A stretch of DNA of 64,000 nucleotides from Sinorhizobium garamanticum (GTDB lineage Bacteria > Pseudomonadota > Alphaproteobacteria > Rhizobiales > Rhizobiaceae): contig NZ_CP120373.1 of the NCBI RefSeq assembly GCF_029892065.1, positions 2,797,001 through 2,861,000 of the forward strand, in the 5' to 3' direction. The position numbers were made by a program, and so were the translations under genes. Positions 1 to 9,063 of this stretch are shown in pieces (within the stretch, counting starts at the first letter, position 1; each line of letters opens with the position of its first letter). Below the pieces are notes generated by a model. That model ran no database searches, was not told where the DNA came from, and saw nothing but the letters and a program-made list of their open reading frames with translations.

Positions 1-72
1 CGGCTGGCTCAAGTGGCCATCGACATAGGCGTGCAGCTCGTCTTCGGAGACAGTGTTGAATTCGTCGGTCAT
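1..72 (-). CDS. Anti-sigma factor, N-terminal fragment (window edge)
   Basis: Only the first 24 codons are visible. They read MTDEFNTVSEDELHAYVDG and onward, the typical start of an anti-ECF-sigma protein (acidic helix followed by E-L-x-A-Y-x-D-G). The ATG overlaps the TGA of the upstream sigma gene in an ATGA tetranucleotide (69-72), so translational coupling is likely. The expected role is to hold the partner sigma factor at the membrane until a stress signal arrives. The zinc-binding or membrane part lies outside the window, so the subclass cannot be seen. Confidence 0.75.
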   Translation of the reverse strand, partial: MTDEFNTVSEDELHAYVDGHLSQP

Positions 73-623
73 TTCGGTCTCCGCAGGGCGACCACGTTGT
101 CGTCCTTCATCGCTTCGGCGAGTTGGCGGCGGGCGCGCGACAGGCGCGACATCACCGTGCCGATCGGGATCGCCATTATCTCCGCCACGTCCTGGTAGCG
201 ATAACCCTCGATCACCACCAGCATCAGCACCGAGCGGTTTTCAGCCGAAAGCCTGTCGAGTGCGCGTTCGAGGCGCAGCTTCTCCAGCGGGTCGGCGTTG
301 TCTTCCGTGGTGGCAAGGCCGAGTTCGTCATCGAGCTCTACCTCCGGATGCTGTGCCCTGTGCCGGTGCCGGTTGCGGTAAAGATTGGTCATGATCGTGA
401 AAGTCCAGGCGCGCAGATTCACGCCGCGCCATTGCGTGCGCCGCGCCAGAACCTTCTCGACGCAATCCTGCAGCAGGTCTTCGCCGTCCGGATCGGACCG
501 GGTGAGGCTGCGCGAATAGCGGCGGAGCGCAGGCATCAGGGCGAGGACCCCTTCCTCGAATGCGTCGGGGGCGGTAGGATCCGTCCCCGCGCTCCCCTCT
601 TGACCGTTACGGTCGTGCGACAT
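69..623 (-). CDS. ECF-type RNA polymerase sigma factor
   Basis: 184 aa. Region 2 lies at about residues 28-95 (SDPDGEDLLQDC, then the LRAWTFTIMTNLYRN stretch). Region 4 lies at about 125-175 and ends in a helix-turn-helix (YQDVAEIMAIPIGTVMSRL). No extra domain is present. It follows the COG4315 gene with a 17-nt overlap and is coupled to an anti-sigma gene by ATGA, so the three form one operon. It should direct RNA polymerase to a small stress regulon, probably including its own operon. No clear promoter consensus was found in the 175 bp upstream of the operon. The signal is unknown. Confidence 0.9.
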   Translation of the reverse strand: MSHDRNGQEGSAGTDPTAPDAFEEGVLALMPALRRYSRSLTRSDPDGEDLLQDCVEKVLARRTQWRGVNLRAWTFTIMTNLYRNRHRHRAQHPEVELDDELGLATTEDNADPLEKLRLERALDRLSAENRSVLMLVVIEGYRYQDVAEIMAIPIGTVMSRLSRARRQLAEAMKDDNVVALRRPK

Positions 624-981
624 CCCATTCGCCCTTCACGCCGTCGCCGGTAACATCACCCATCTTCTTGTCCTTGATGAAGAAATAGAGCGGCATGCCA
701 TCCTTCGCCCACTGCTTGGTGCCATCCTTGCGCTCGACGATCGTGTAGGCACCCTCTGCCATGGCATCTCCTTCGACCATGAAGGGCGGCCAGTTCTTCG
801 CGCAGGTGTCATAGCAACTGGAAACACCGCCTTCGTCATCCTTGTAGGTGTAAAGCGTCATGCCGTTTGCTGCGGCCAGCACATTGCCCTTTTCCGATTC
901 GACCGTCTTGACCGGCGGTGCAGCAAAGGCGGAAGAACTCGCCGCTAAGCAAATGGCGATGGCTAATGGAAACGTTCTCAT
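607..981 (-). CDS. Secreted COG4315-family repeat protein (lipoprotein_15 type)
   Basis: 124 aa with a Sec signal peptide (hydrophobic segment ending SSAFA, cleavage near residue 20). The mature part has the two-repeat COG4315 pattern: LAAANGMTLYTYKDD with SCYDTCAKNWPPF, then QWAKDGMPLYFF with GDVTGDG near the end. The family is periplasmic or surface-exposed and its function is unknown. As the first gene of an operon with an ECF sigma factor and an anti-sigma factor, it may be a target or sensor of that circuit (inference). The two cysteines (C-Y-D-T-C) could form a disulfide or bind a ligand. Confidence 0.85.
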   Translation of the reverse strand: MRTFPLAIAICLAASSSAFAAPPVKTVESEKGNVLAAANGMTLYTYKDDEGGVSSCYDTCAKNWPPFMVEGDAMAEGAYTIVERKDGTKQWAKDGMPLYFFIKDKKMGDVTGDGVKGEWDVARP

Positions 982-1156
982 GGGGGCTTTCCTTCCTCAA
1001 TAGGTTTCTCTCGCGGGGCGCGGGGGTTATCCCGCTCCAGCTGAAGCGGAACCGCGTTCTGGCAGGTTCGCGGATAAGACACGGAGGATGCAGGATTTAT
1101 TCCCAAGCGCCCGTGATGGTTGAGGCGGTGCGGGAAGGGAGCGCGACAATGCCTGC

Positions 1157-2245
1157 TTAGGCGCGGTCGGCGACGAAGCGGGCGAGAGCCGGGCCGAGCA
1201 TGGTGATGATCAGCACCCGCACTGTCTGCAGCGCCATGACGAAGGACACGTCGACATTGCTCGACGTGGCGATGACAGCGATCGAATCGATGCCGCCCGG
1301 GCTGGTGGCGAGATAGGCCGTCAGCGGATCGATACCCGCGGCGACGATCAGAAGCGCCGCAAGCAATCCGGAAAAGGACATCAAAATGAGTATGGAAATG
1401 ACCGTCGGCACCAATGCCCGGCGGGCATGTGCCAGGATCGCGCGGGTGAAACCGAGGCCGATGTTCCAGCCGAGCATGACGGAGCACAGGGCAATCAGCC
1501 ATCGCGGCAGCTCCGTCGTCAGCGTGCCGGTGATGTTGAGAACGGTACCGACGGCGAAAGGCACGAGGAAGATGCCACCCGGCAGGCGCAGGACCTTGCC
1601 AAGGAAGCCGCCGGCAAGGCCGACGGCAAGTGTTGCCAGGAAGGGGAAGCCGGCGATCGGCGCGAACCAGTCTGTCGTGGCGCTGACCTCGGCGCCGGTG
1701 ACCCACAGGTGGGCGACCAGCGTGGCGGCGCTGGCGACGAAGACGACGCGCAAGTATTGCATGAAGGCGACCAGTCTTGCATCGGCACCATAGGCATCCG
1801 CCATCAGCAGCATCGTCGAAGCGGCGCCCGCCGAGGAGCCCCAGATCGCCGTCGTGCCAGGCAGGATGCGCATCCGCGTCATGATCCAGCCGCAAAGCGT
1901 GCTGACACCGATGACGGCAAGAACGACGGCCAGGAAGAGCGGCCAGTTCCCGGAAAATGCGACCAGGAGAGCGGGCGTCATCGAGCCGGCGATCATCATC
2001 GCCAGGATGAACTGGACGCAGAAGTAGAGCTGATGCGGCAGGCGGATCGTGCCACCGTTCATGCCGACGAGTGCGCCGGCGAGCATCGGGCCTATCAGCA
2101 GACCGGCCGGAAGGCCGATCGTCTCGAGGATCGCGGCGAAGACGAGCGAGAGGGGCGCGAGCACGCACCACTGCAACGCCGGCCGCAAGCGGCCGATCCC
2201 TGCGTTTTCCGGCGGGGAGGGCGTTGCTGGGTGTTCCGGTCTCAA
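1157..2245 (-). CDS. AbrB/COG3180-family integral membrane protein
   Basis: 362 aa from a TTG start at 2245-2243, chosen because GGAGAAGG sits four bases upstream. A longer ATG reading (2395) adds an Arg/Pro-rich stretch with no ribosome site. The protein is almost entirely hydrophobic, about ten membrane segments in two similar halves, each with the glycine-rich pattern of the family (LPAGLLIGPMLAG in half one, LPGGIFLVPFAVG in half two, and SPGGIDSIAVIA near the C terminus). The family was once called ammonia monooxygenase-like or putative transcriptional regulator. Its membrane topology argues for transport or secretion, but the true function is unknown. It stands alone. Confidence 0.85.
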   Translation of the reverse strand: MRPEHPATPSPPENAGIGRLRPALQWCVLAPLSLVFAAILETIGLPAGLLIGPMLAGALVGMNGGTIRLPHQLYFCVQFILAMMIAGSMTPALLVAFSGNWPLFLAVVLAVIGVSTLCGWIMTRMRILPGTTAIWGSSAGAASTMLLMADAYGADARLVAFMQYLRVVFVASAATLVAHLWVTGAEVSATTDWFAPIAGFPFLATLAVGLAGGFLGKVLRLPGGIFLVPFAVGTVLNITGTLTTELPRWLIALCSVMLGWNIGLGFTRAILAHARRALVPTVISILILMSFSGLLAALLIVAAGIDPLTAYLATSPGGIDSIAVIATSSNVDVSFVMALQTVRVLIITMLGPALARFVADRA

Positions 2246-2560
2246 GGGCCTTCTCCGGTATTCTCCAGCGTGCGCGGCGGGCGAACGATATGGCGGCGCA
2301 GGACGTACAACGGTTGGTAGCGCATAACCGGAAAGTCGGAAACCGATTTTCGGAAAAAGCATATGCGCGATTTCAAGGCGCCAATGCTTCTGCACGCACT
2401 GAATGCAGCGCAGGGTAGAAGCATTCGCGACCGGGGTTCAAGGTGCACTGCAAAAAAATGCTACAGCCGGATGGCTGCTTTTCCTCGAAGCCGCCCCGCC
2501 GAGGGCCGCGATTGAGAAATCCCACTTGCACACTGCCCCCGAATCCTGACACTGCGGGCC
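2246..2560. other. Intergenic region between divergent genes
   Basis: 315 bp between the AbrB-like gene (-) and the helicase gene (+). No ORF with a ribosome site or coding bias is visible. It contains a degenerate copy of a common rhizobial intergenic pattern (2328-2375, short arms around CCGAAAGTCGG and CCGATTTTCGG), plus the short inverted repeat GCTTCT/AGAAGC at 2390-2424. It must hold both promoters, but no clear -35/-10 pair could be assigned. Confidence 0.4.
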
Positions 2561-3688
2561 ATGCAGTTCGCTCCGCAACAGGATGAGGCCTTGCAGGCCG
2601 TTTCGCGCTGGCTGAAGGAAGGGCGCTCGCCGCTCTTCCGGCTGTTCGGCTATGCCGGAACCGGCAAGACCACGCTCGCCCGCCATTTCGCCGAGCACGT
2701 GGACGGCGAGGTGCTGTTTGCCGCCTTCACCGGCAAGGCAGCACAGGTGCTGCGTTCCAAGGGGGCGAGCAATGCCAAGACCATCCACTCGCTGATCTAC
2801 CGGCCGCGTGGTGAGGAGGAGGTGGAGGACGAGGAAACCGGCAAAACCTCGATCGCGCCGATGTTCTCGATCAACCGGCAGAGCCCGGTGGCCAAGGCGG
2901 CACTGATCATCGTCGACGAATGCTCGATGGTCGACGAGGCGCTCGGCAAGGACCTGATGAGCTTCGGCACGCCGATCCTCGTTCTTGGCGATCCGGGACA
3001 ATTGCCGCCGGTCTCTGGCGGCGGCTATTTCACCAATCAGGAGCCGGATTACCTGCTGACCGATATCCACCGCCAGGCGCGCGACAATCCGATTATTCAG
3101 CTTGCCATGCAGGTGCGCGAGGGCAGCGAGATCATGCATGGCGACTACGGTACCGCGCAGGTGATCGGGCGTGGGCAGGTGACGCAGGAACTGGTGCTGG
3201 AGGCCGACCAGGTGCTCGTCGGCACCAACCGGACTCGGCGGCGCTACAACCAGCGCCTTCGCGAGCTGAAAGGCTTCACCAGCGAATATCCGCAATCCGG
3301 CGACAAGCTGGTCTGCCTTCGGAACGATCCGGCCAAGGGGCTGCTAAACGGCTCGCTCTGGCAGGTGATGAGCTCGTCGAAGGAAACGGTGAAGCCGGGC
3401 ATCAACCTGATGATCCGCCCGGAAGACGACGACATGGATCGCGGTGCGGCGAAGATCAAGCTCTTGAAGGCTGCTTTCGAGGATGTCGAGGGCGAGATCC
3501 CCTGGTCCACCCGCAAGCGTTACGACGAGTTCGACTACGGCTACGCGCTGACGGTGCACAAGGCGCAGGGCTCGCAGTGGAACAATGTCGTGCTCTTCGA
3601 CGAGAGCTTTGCCTTTCGCGACACGCGCGAACGCTGGCTCTATACGGCAATCACCCGCGCGGCGGAACGGCTGACGATCGTCCGGTGA
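2561..3688 (+). CDS. RecD-like ATP-dependent DNA helicase (SF1B)
   Basis: 375 aa. Walker A is GYAGTGKT (residues 30-37). Motif II is IIVDECSM with D-E at 119-120. A motif III-like segment reads LVLGDPGQLPPV, and the C-terminal UvrD_C_2 part has YALTVHKAQGSQW followed by LYTAITRAAERL. This is the layout of short RecD2/exonuclease V alpha-like helicases, without the N-terminal extensions of true RecD. It probably unwinds DNA 5'-3' in repair or replication restart. The gene is monocistronic, and no nuclease partner is next to it. Confidence 0.9.
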   Translation: MQFAPQQDEALQAVSRWLKEGRSPLFRLFGYAGTGKTTLARHFAEHVDGEVLFAAFTGKAAQVLRSKGASNAKTIHSLIYRPRGEEEVEDEETGKTSIAPMFSINRQSPVAKAALIIVDECSMVDEALGKDLMSFGTPILVLGDPGQLPPVSGGGYFTNQEPDYLLTDIHRQARDNPIIQLAMQVREGSEIMHGDYGTAQVIGRGQVTQELVLEADQVLVGTNRTRRRYNQRLRELKGFTSEYPQSGDKLVCLRNDPAKGLLNGSLWQVMSSSKETVKPGINLMIRPEDDDMDRGAAKIKLLKAAFEDVEGEIPWSTRKRYDEFDYGYALTVHKAQGSQWNNVVLFDESFAFRDTRERWLYTAITRAAERLTIVR

Positions 3689-3935
3689 CGGAGGATGCCG
3701 GCGCAAGGACGCTGCAGGGCGATTGACATTCCACCGTCAACGATCAGTATTCGCTTGTGCTAAAGTTCCACGAGAGAAAGACAGTACCTCGTGTAGTTTG
3801 AGCAGGTACGGCGCTGTTGTTCATGGTTGCTCGATCGGACTCTGATCATGGACGAGATCATGCAGCAATTCAGGGCATTGCAGCGACCGTAGCGCGACGG
3901 GACAGTCGCACGACGGCAGGGGCGGGGATTGGTGC

Positions 3936-6900
3936 ATGCTTCGCGAGAGCCGGAACAACACACCACGACGATTGACCAAGCGCGCAGGGCGCGGCTCATC
4001 CGGGCATGACAGCGAGCGGCGCATCGTAACCGCGCTCTGCTACGATCTCGTCGGCTCGACCGACCTCTTCCAACGTATGGACATCGAAGACTACCAGGAA
4101 CTGATGACCGCCTTTGCGGCTGCGGCGAGGCAATCGATCGCCTCTCATTCCGGTATCATCCAGCACGAGGCGGGCGACGGCGGCGTGGCGCTGTTTCCGA
4201 TCGAACTCGATGCAAAAGATGCGGCATCGCTCGCCATCCGCGCCGGGCTGGGCATCATCGACGGCTGCAGGCGTGTCGGCCATGAGGCCGGACGTGACGA
4301 TTTGCACGTTCGGGTCGGCGTCGCGACGTCGGTCGCGCTCGTCACCGAGGCGAAGATGGAGAACTGGACGCAGGAAGCCGTCACGGGCGCGGCGCTCGCG
4401 ATGGCGGCCCGCCTGGAGGCCATCGCCGAGCCGGACAGCGTTCTGGTTTCAGAGGACACGCGCAATCTGGCGGGCCGATCGCACGCCTTCGTGTTCCAGG
4501 GCAGCAAGTTGCTCAAGGGGTTTTCCGAGCCGGAAAAGGTGTGGCGCGCGCTCGGGCACAAGATCGAGGTCAATCGATTTTACGCCTATGGAAGGCTCGG
4601 CGGTCCGTTCATCGGACGCGAAAGCGAGCTGGCTGCGATCGCCAGTGTCTGGGAGGGTGTGGTTGCCGGTAAAGGCGAAGTGGTGCTGATCGAGGGGGAG
4701 GCTGGCATCGGCAAGTCCCGCCTGTTGCGGGAGGTTCGCCGCAAGACGCGCGACCGGCGGTCCAAGCTGTTTTTCTTCCAGTGCCTTCCAGGCGGGCTCC
4801 GCTCGACGCTGCATCCGTTGCGCAACAGTTTCCCCGGCGACATCTCGGAAGCCGGCGGGCAGCTGACGGCGGCAGCGGTGGCAAACCTCTTCGAACGGAA
4901 CGGGATTTACGATGCGGAAGCCACGGACGTCTTCGCCTATCTGCTCGGAGCGAAGGGGGCAAACGAGTTTTTATCGGGCAGCGATCCGAAGGCGGTCCGC
5001 GAAAAGGCGCATCAGGCCCTGCTCCGCGCACTGAAAGCGGCCTGCCGAAACGGCCCGGTCGTCGTCGTGGTCGAGGATGTGCACTGGATCGACCCCACCT
5101 CGCAGGACCTGCTGGCGGAAGCCGCACAGGTTCTGCACGAGCTTCCGATCCTCCTTGTTGTCACCTCGCGCCCGCGATCGCAGGCGACGGGACACCAACC
5201 GGCGGGGAGCCCGGCGCACTGGCTCGATGCGGCAAATCCGAAGCGTATTACTCTCCACGCGCTCGATCGCGACGACACGCGGCTGGCGATCAGGGCGAGA
5301 TGGCCCGAGCACAGGCTCGCCATGCTTCCCGACCTTTTCGATGTGACGGAAAGAATATCGGGCGGCGTTCCCCTGTTCATCGAAGAGATCTGCCAATGGG
5401 CGTCGCAGAATGTGGGCGCCGACACGATGAACCTCTCGGAAACCGTCAAGCCCAGTCACGTCTCGGCCTTCGAGAGCATCCTTGACGCGCGTCTCCAGCA
5501 TCTGGGGCCCGCCCGGGATGTGGCGCGAGCGGGAGCGATTGCGGGCTCTCAGTTCACGCTGCCATTGCTGCACGCGCTCTTGCCGGATTTCAGTAAGAGG
5601 GCGCTGGCAAGTGCGGCCGATACCCTCTGCGAGACCGGATTCTTGATACGCATCAGGGCGCCGGGGCGCATCGCCTACGGCTTTCGCCACGTGCTGATCC
5701 AGGAGACGATCTACAACGCACTGTTGCGCAAGCAGCGGCAGACATTGCATCGCCGCCTTTTCGGTGCCGTCAGTCAGGACCACCAGGTGGCAGCCTGGAT
5801 CGACACCGGCGAGCTCGCCGAGCATGCGGAACGGGCAGGGCTTCTCGAAAACGCGATCGAGCTGTTCATCGCGGCGGGAAAGGAGAGCTCGAGCCGCTCG
5901 GCGATGGTCGAGGCGCGCCAATATCTCGAACACGCCTTGGCGCTCTCCGAGCGGCTGGGCGACGGGCACAAGGTCGAGCCGCTGCAGCTTTCGGCGCTGA
6001 CCGCACTTGGGCCGATCCTGACCGGGCTGGTGGGGCTGAACTCGCCGCCTGCGCGCAAGCTTTATGAGGATGGCGTGGAGATTGCTCGCCGGCAGCCGAT
6101 GGAGGACCAATCCAAGTGGTTTCCGATCTATTGGGGCTGGTGGTTCACCGGAGCGGATTTTCGTGTCATGCACGACCGCGCCTTGCAGGTGCAGACGATG
6201 CTGGCAGAGACCGAAGATCCGGAAATCCGGCTCCAGATCAACCATTGCATCTGGGCCATCGACTTCAATCTTGGCCATCATCACGAGACCCAGGAAGCGA
6301 TCGAAGCGGGTTTGACGCTCTACGATGAGCAGTCGGCGAAGACGGGCCGGACGCTCTATGGGGGGCATGACGCGAAAGTTTGCGGCCTCGGGCAACTGGC
6401 GCTCTCATTGTGGCTGACCGGACAGCAGAAGGCGTCGGATGCGGCGCTATCGGAAATGATCGCCTTTGTCGACAGGATTGAGCATGCGCCAAGCAAGGCG
6501 CATTCGCTTGATACGGAAGCGGTGTCAGCTTTCTATCGGGACGATTTCGAGCGCCTCATCGATGTTTCACGACGAATGGCAGAATTTGCCAGGAAGCACG
6601 AGATGCAATCCCTGACGGGTATGTCGCTACTTTTCGAAGGTTGGGCTCGCGCGAACCTCGAAAATCTGGCGAGCGGTCATAGGACATTTCAAGACGGGCT
6701 CTCGCTTCTAAAGCAGCTCGGTGCCGTTATAGACCTTCCGATTTATCTCTATATGCACGCCACGATGCTTGGCCTGGCCCAGAAATACCAGGCGGCGATC
6801 GACGTCGCCAACGAGGCGATCGAGAAGGCCAACGAAACGCACCACGCCTATTGGCTGGCCGAGCTCTATCGATGCCGTGCCGTCCTTCGCGCGCGAGGCA

Positions 6901-7031
6901 ATGCCGCGAAGGATATCGTCGCAGCCGACTTGCGGTCGGCCCTCGAAATCGCGGAACGCCAGGGCGCAAAGGCCCTTGTCGAGCGGGCGCGACGCTCAAT
7001 GCGGGAGCTTGGCATTGACATTGAACGCTGA
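3936..7031 (+). CDS. Cyclase-homology / AAA ATPase / TPR regulatory protein
   Basis: 1031 aa with three parts. Residues 28-205 form a class III nucleotidyl cyclase-homology domain with the two metal aspartates D37 (YDLVGSTD) and D81 (EAGDGG). The usual V-N-x-A-A-R-L signature reads LAMAARL, so the transition-state Asn is Ala (position 155) while the Arg (159) is kept. Residues 225-480 are an AAA_16/STAND ATPase with Walker A EGEAGIGKS (around 255) and Walker B VVVVEDVHW. Residues 620-1020 are TPR-like helices. No DNA-binding domain is seen. It is the first gene of the YcaO-TfuA operon and overlaps the next gene, so it may sense or switch on that pathway (inference). Cyclase activity is doubtful. 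Confidence 0.85.
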   Translation: MLRESRNNTPRRLTKRAGRGSSGHDSERRIVTALCYDLVGSTDLFQRMDIEDYQELMTAFAAAARQSIASHSGIIQHEAGDGGVALFPIELDAKDAASLAIRAGLGIIDGCRRVGHEAGRDDLHVRVGVATSVALVTEAKMENWTQEAVTGAALAMAARLEAIAEPDSVLVSEDTRNLAGRSHAFVFQGSKLLKGFSEPEKVWRALGHKIEVNRFYAYGRLGGPFIGRESELAAIASVWEGVVAGKGEVVLIEGEAGIGKSRLLREVRRKTRDRRSKLFFFQCLPGGLRSTLHPLRNSFPGDISEAGGQLTAAAVANLFERNGIYDAEATDVFAYLLGAKGANEFLSGSDPKAVREKAHQALLRALKAACRNGPVVVVVEDVHWIDPTSQDLLAEAAQVLHELPILLVVTSRPRSQATGHQPAGSPAHWLDAANPKRITLHALDRDDTRLAIRARWPEHRLAMLPDLFDVTERISGGVPLFIEEICQWASQNVGADTMNLSETVKPSHVSAFESILDARLQHLGPARDVARAGAIAGSQFTLPLLHALLPDFSKRALASAADTLCETGFLIRIRAPGRIAYGFRHVLIQETIYNALLRKQRQTLHRRLFGAVSQDHQVAAWIDTGELAEHAERAGLLENAIELFIAAGKESSSRSAMVEARQYLEHALALSERLGDGHKVEPLQLSALTALGPILTGLVGLNSPPARKLYEDGVEIARRQPMEDQSKWFPIYWGWWFTGADFRVMHDRALQVQTMLAETEDPEIRLQINHCIWAIDFNLGHHHETQEAIEAGLTLYDEQSAKTGRTLYGGHDAKVCGLGQLALSLWLTGQQKASDAALSEMIAFVDRIEHAPSKAHSLDTEAVSAFYRDDFERLIDVSRRMAEFARKHEMQSLTGMSLLFEGWARANLENLASGHRTFQDGLSLLKQLGAVIDLPIYLYMHATMLGLAQKYQAAIDVANEAIEKANETHHAYWLAELYRCRAVLRARGNAAKDIVAADLRSALEIAERQGAKALVERARRSMRELGIDIER

Positions 7032-8253
7032 ACCCGAAGAGCGGTGGCCAAGTGGCCGACGGCATTCTGGTCCGGCGCTTCACGAGTTTCGGAACGCGAT
7101 CCTTTCCCGCCTGAGAGCCCCCCTGTCGGCGCGTGCCGGACCGGAGCAGTTGGAACAGTGCTTTCGGACGGTTCTGCCGATTTGTCGACAAGCACGGATA
7201 ACGCGGGTCGCGGATCTGACCGGGCTTGACCGGATCGGCTTTCCGGTCGTTCAGGCGATCCGGCCTGCAGCGCTCTCGGAAGTGACGTCTCTCGGGCGCG
7301 GCCTCTCTATGACAGAGGCGGCAGTGGGGGCGATCATGGAATCGCTTGAGCGGTTCTTCGCCGAGTCCATTCCAGCAGAGCGCGTTTTCCGCGCCACTGC
7401 CGACGACCTCGGACTGGCGGAAGGTCTGTTTGAAAATCTTCTGGTACCAGGGGCCGGAACGAACTGGCGGAAGAGGGAAATCCATTGGATCACCGGGATC
7501 GACATCACCACCGGAGCCGCCCGGCCGGTTCCCCTTGAGCTTGTCCATGCTCGCTATACCGAGCCGCCGCCCGCCGGTGACGGCCTGTTCACACGCACGA
7601 CCACCGGTCTTGCCTGTCATACTTTGGCCTACGGCGCATTCCTGCACGGGCTGTTCGAATGCATCGAGCGTGACGCGATCGCGCGTGCCTTCGCCACGCA
7701 TGGCTTCTTCGACCGGATGCGGATCGCGCCCTCGGGCCTGGGGGACCGGGTCGAGCACATCCGATCCGCTGCTGGCGCGTGCGGCGTGTCGTTCGGTCTG
7801 TGGCTGGCGCCCTCGTCAACCGGTGTTCCGGTCGTCTGGTGCCAGTCGATCGAAACGGGGCCGGGCGAACCGATCCTGGCGCTGCCGACCGAGGGCTATG
7901 CCGCCGGTCCAAGCGTTGCGGCAGCCGCGGCGAGCGCGATGCTCGAGGCGCTCTCGGCCCGCGCCGGCGCGATTTCGGGCGCGCGCGATGACCAGACCCG
8001 AACGCACTATCGAAGAAGCATGGACGCAATCGTTTCCCAAGCGCGTCAGCTCATTATCGAAGGAGCGTCCTCGATGCGAAATGTTTCGGGCGAGGCGCCC
8101 ATGGTTACCGATCTTGCCACGCTCATCGAGAGGGTGCTGGCGGCGGGGCTCGGCCCTATACTGGCGGTGCCGGTGGGCGCGGACGACGAAATGGGCGTGC
8201 AATGCGTGAGGGTCATCCTGCCGGGAGCCACGCCCTTTTCCATTCTGCGATGA
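7015..8253 (+). CDS. YcaO-domain protein (peptide-backbone cyclodehydratase/thioamide synthase family)
   Basis: About 412 aa from a TTG start at 7015, chosen because GGGAG (7003-7007) is seven bases upstream and no ATG precedes the domain. TTG at 7021 is possible. The start lies inside the 3' end of the preceding gene. The Glu-rich YcaO ATP-binding motifs are visible: SMTEAAVGAIMESLER and FLHGLFECIERDAIARAF. YcaO enzymes use ATP to activate backbone amides, making azolines or, with TfuA, thioamides. The coupled downstream TfuA gene points to the thioamidation branch. No E1-like (ocin-ThiF) partner is present. The substrate is not known. Confidence 0.9.
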   Translation: MTLNAEPEERWPSGRRHSGPALHEFRNAILSRLRAPLSARAGPEQLEQCFRTVLPICRQARITRVADLTGLDRIGFPVVQAIRPAALSEVTSLGRGLSMTEAAVGAIMESLERFFAESIPAERVFRATADDLGLAEGLFENLLVPGAGTNWRKREIHWITGIDITTGAARPVPLELVHARYTEPPPAGDGLFTRTTTGLACHTLAYGAFLHGLFECIERDAIARAFATHGFFDRMRIAPSGLGDRVEHIRSAAGACGVSFGLWLAPSSTGVPVVWCQSIETGPGEPILALPTEGYAAGPSVAAAAASAMLEALSARAGAISGARDDQTRTHYRRSMDAIVSQARQLIIEGASSMRNVSGEAPMVTDLATLIERVLAAGLGPILAVPVGADDEMGVQCVRVILPGATPFSILR

Positions 8254-9029
8254 GGGCGGCGATGACCGATACAAGCAATCAAGGCCCGATCCTGGTGTTT
8301 CTTGGCCCGACGCTGAGGCTCGCGGAAGCGGAGGCGGTGCTCGACGCCATCTATCTGCAGCCGGCCGCACAAGGCGACATCCTGCTTGCCGCCCATGCAT
8401 TTCATCCGCGCGCGATGGTTCTGATCGACGGACAATTCGAGGACCGGCCTGCGGTCCGGCACAAGGAAATTCTATGGGCAATGGCGCAAGGCATTGTAAT
8501 GATCGGTGCCGCCAGCATGGGAGCGCTCCGGGCAGCGGAGCTCGATGCGTTCGGCATGATCGGCGTCGGCCTGATCTATCGATGGTATCGGCGCTGGCGG
8601 TTGGCGCCCGACGATGCGGTTGCCGTTCATTCAGGCCCTGCCGAGCTCGGCTTTCCACCCCTGACGGACTCGCTTGTCGATCTCCAGCGAACGTTATCGA
8701 GCCTGATGCGCCGCGATCTAATCGGGGCCGCCGAGCGTGATCTGCTCACAACGATCGCGCGAAAGACGAACTTCCGGGAACGCTCTCTTGACGCGGTGCT
8801 GCGAGCCGCCGGATGGCGGGGCGACCAGGCGAAGAAACTGCGAAGCGAAATCGTGGGGCAGAAGAAACGCGACGCACTCCTTGCGCTGCATCGCGCGCCG
8901 GCCCTTGCGCTACAATGCCCGGAGGCGCGTGGCCCCGCCGACTGGGTTGCGACGAACACCTTCATCCGCGATCTGGAGGCTGGTGGCATTGACTCAAATT
9001 TAGCGAACACTTATAAATTGAATCTGTAA
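8250..9029 (+). CDS. TfuA-like core domain protein
   Basis: About 259 aa. The ATG at 8250 overlaps the YcaO stop as ATGA; an alternative ATG is at 8262. The protein has the TfuA core pattern: LVFLGPTL, PAAQGDILLAA, LIDGQF, HKEILWAM, GAASMGALRAAEL, and then a less conserved helical C-terminal half. TfuA is named after the trifolitoxin locus of Rhizobium. In characterised systems TfuA partners YcaO in thioamide formation, where it is thought to help deliver sulfur. Coupling to YcaO here strongly implies a working pair. The C-terminal tail after about residue 150 has an unclear role. Confidence 0.9.
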   Translation: MRAAMTDTSNQGPILVFLGPTLRLAEAEAVLDAIYLQPAAQGDILLAAHAFHPRAMVLIDGQFEDRPAVRHKEILWAMAQGIVMIGAASMGALRAAELDAFGMIGVGLIYRWYRRWRLAPDDAVAVHSGPAELGFPPLTDSLVDLQRTLSSLMRRDLIGAAERDLLTTIARKTNFRERSLDAVLRAAGWRGDQAKKLRSEIVGQKKRDALLALHRAPALALQCPEARGPADWVATNTFIRDLEAGGIDSNLANTYKLNL

Positions 9030-9063
9030 TTGCCGGATTTTCCATCGAGGGGGCAATTGTGCA

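Noticed and set aside
978..2171. 397-codon leftward frame overlapping the AbrB-like gene
   Set aside because: Arg/Asp-rich shadow in another frame; it lacks the membrane helices seen in the AbrB frame.
3690..3935. Short RiPP precursor gene in front of the YcaO operon
   Set aside because: Examined for a small ORF with a ribosome site; only short leftward frames without one were seen, so no precursor is claimed here.
4971..6395. 474-codon leftward frame inside the cyclase/AAA gene
   Set aside because: High-GC antisense shadow; the rightward protein has complete domains.
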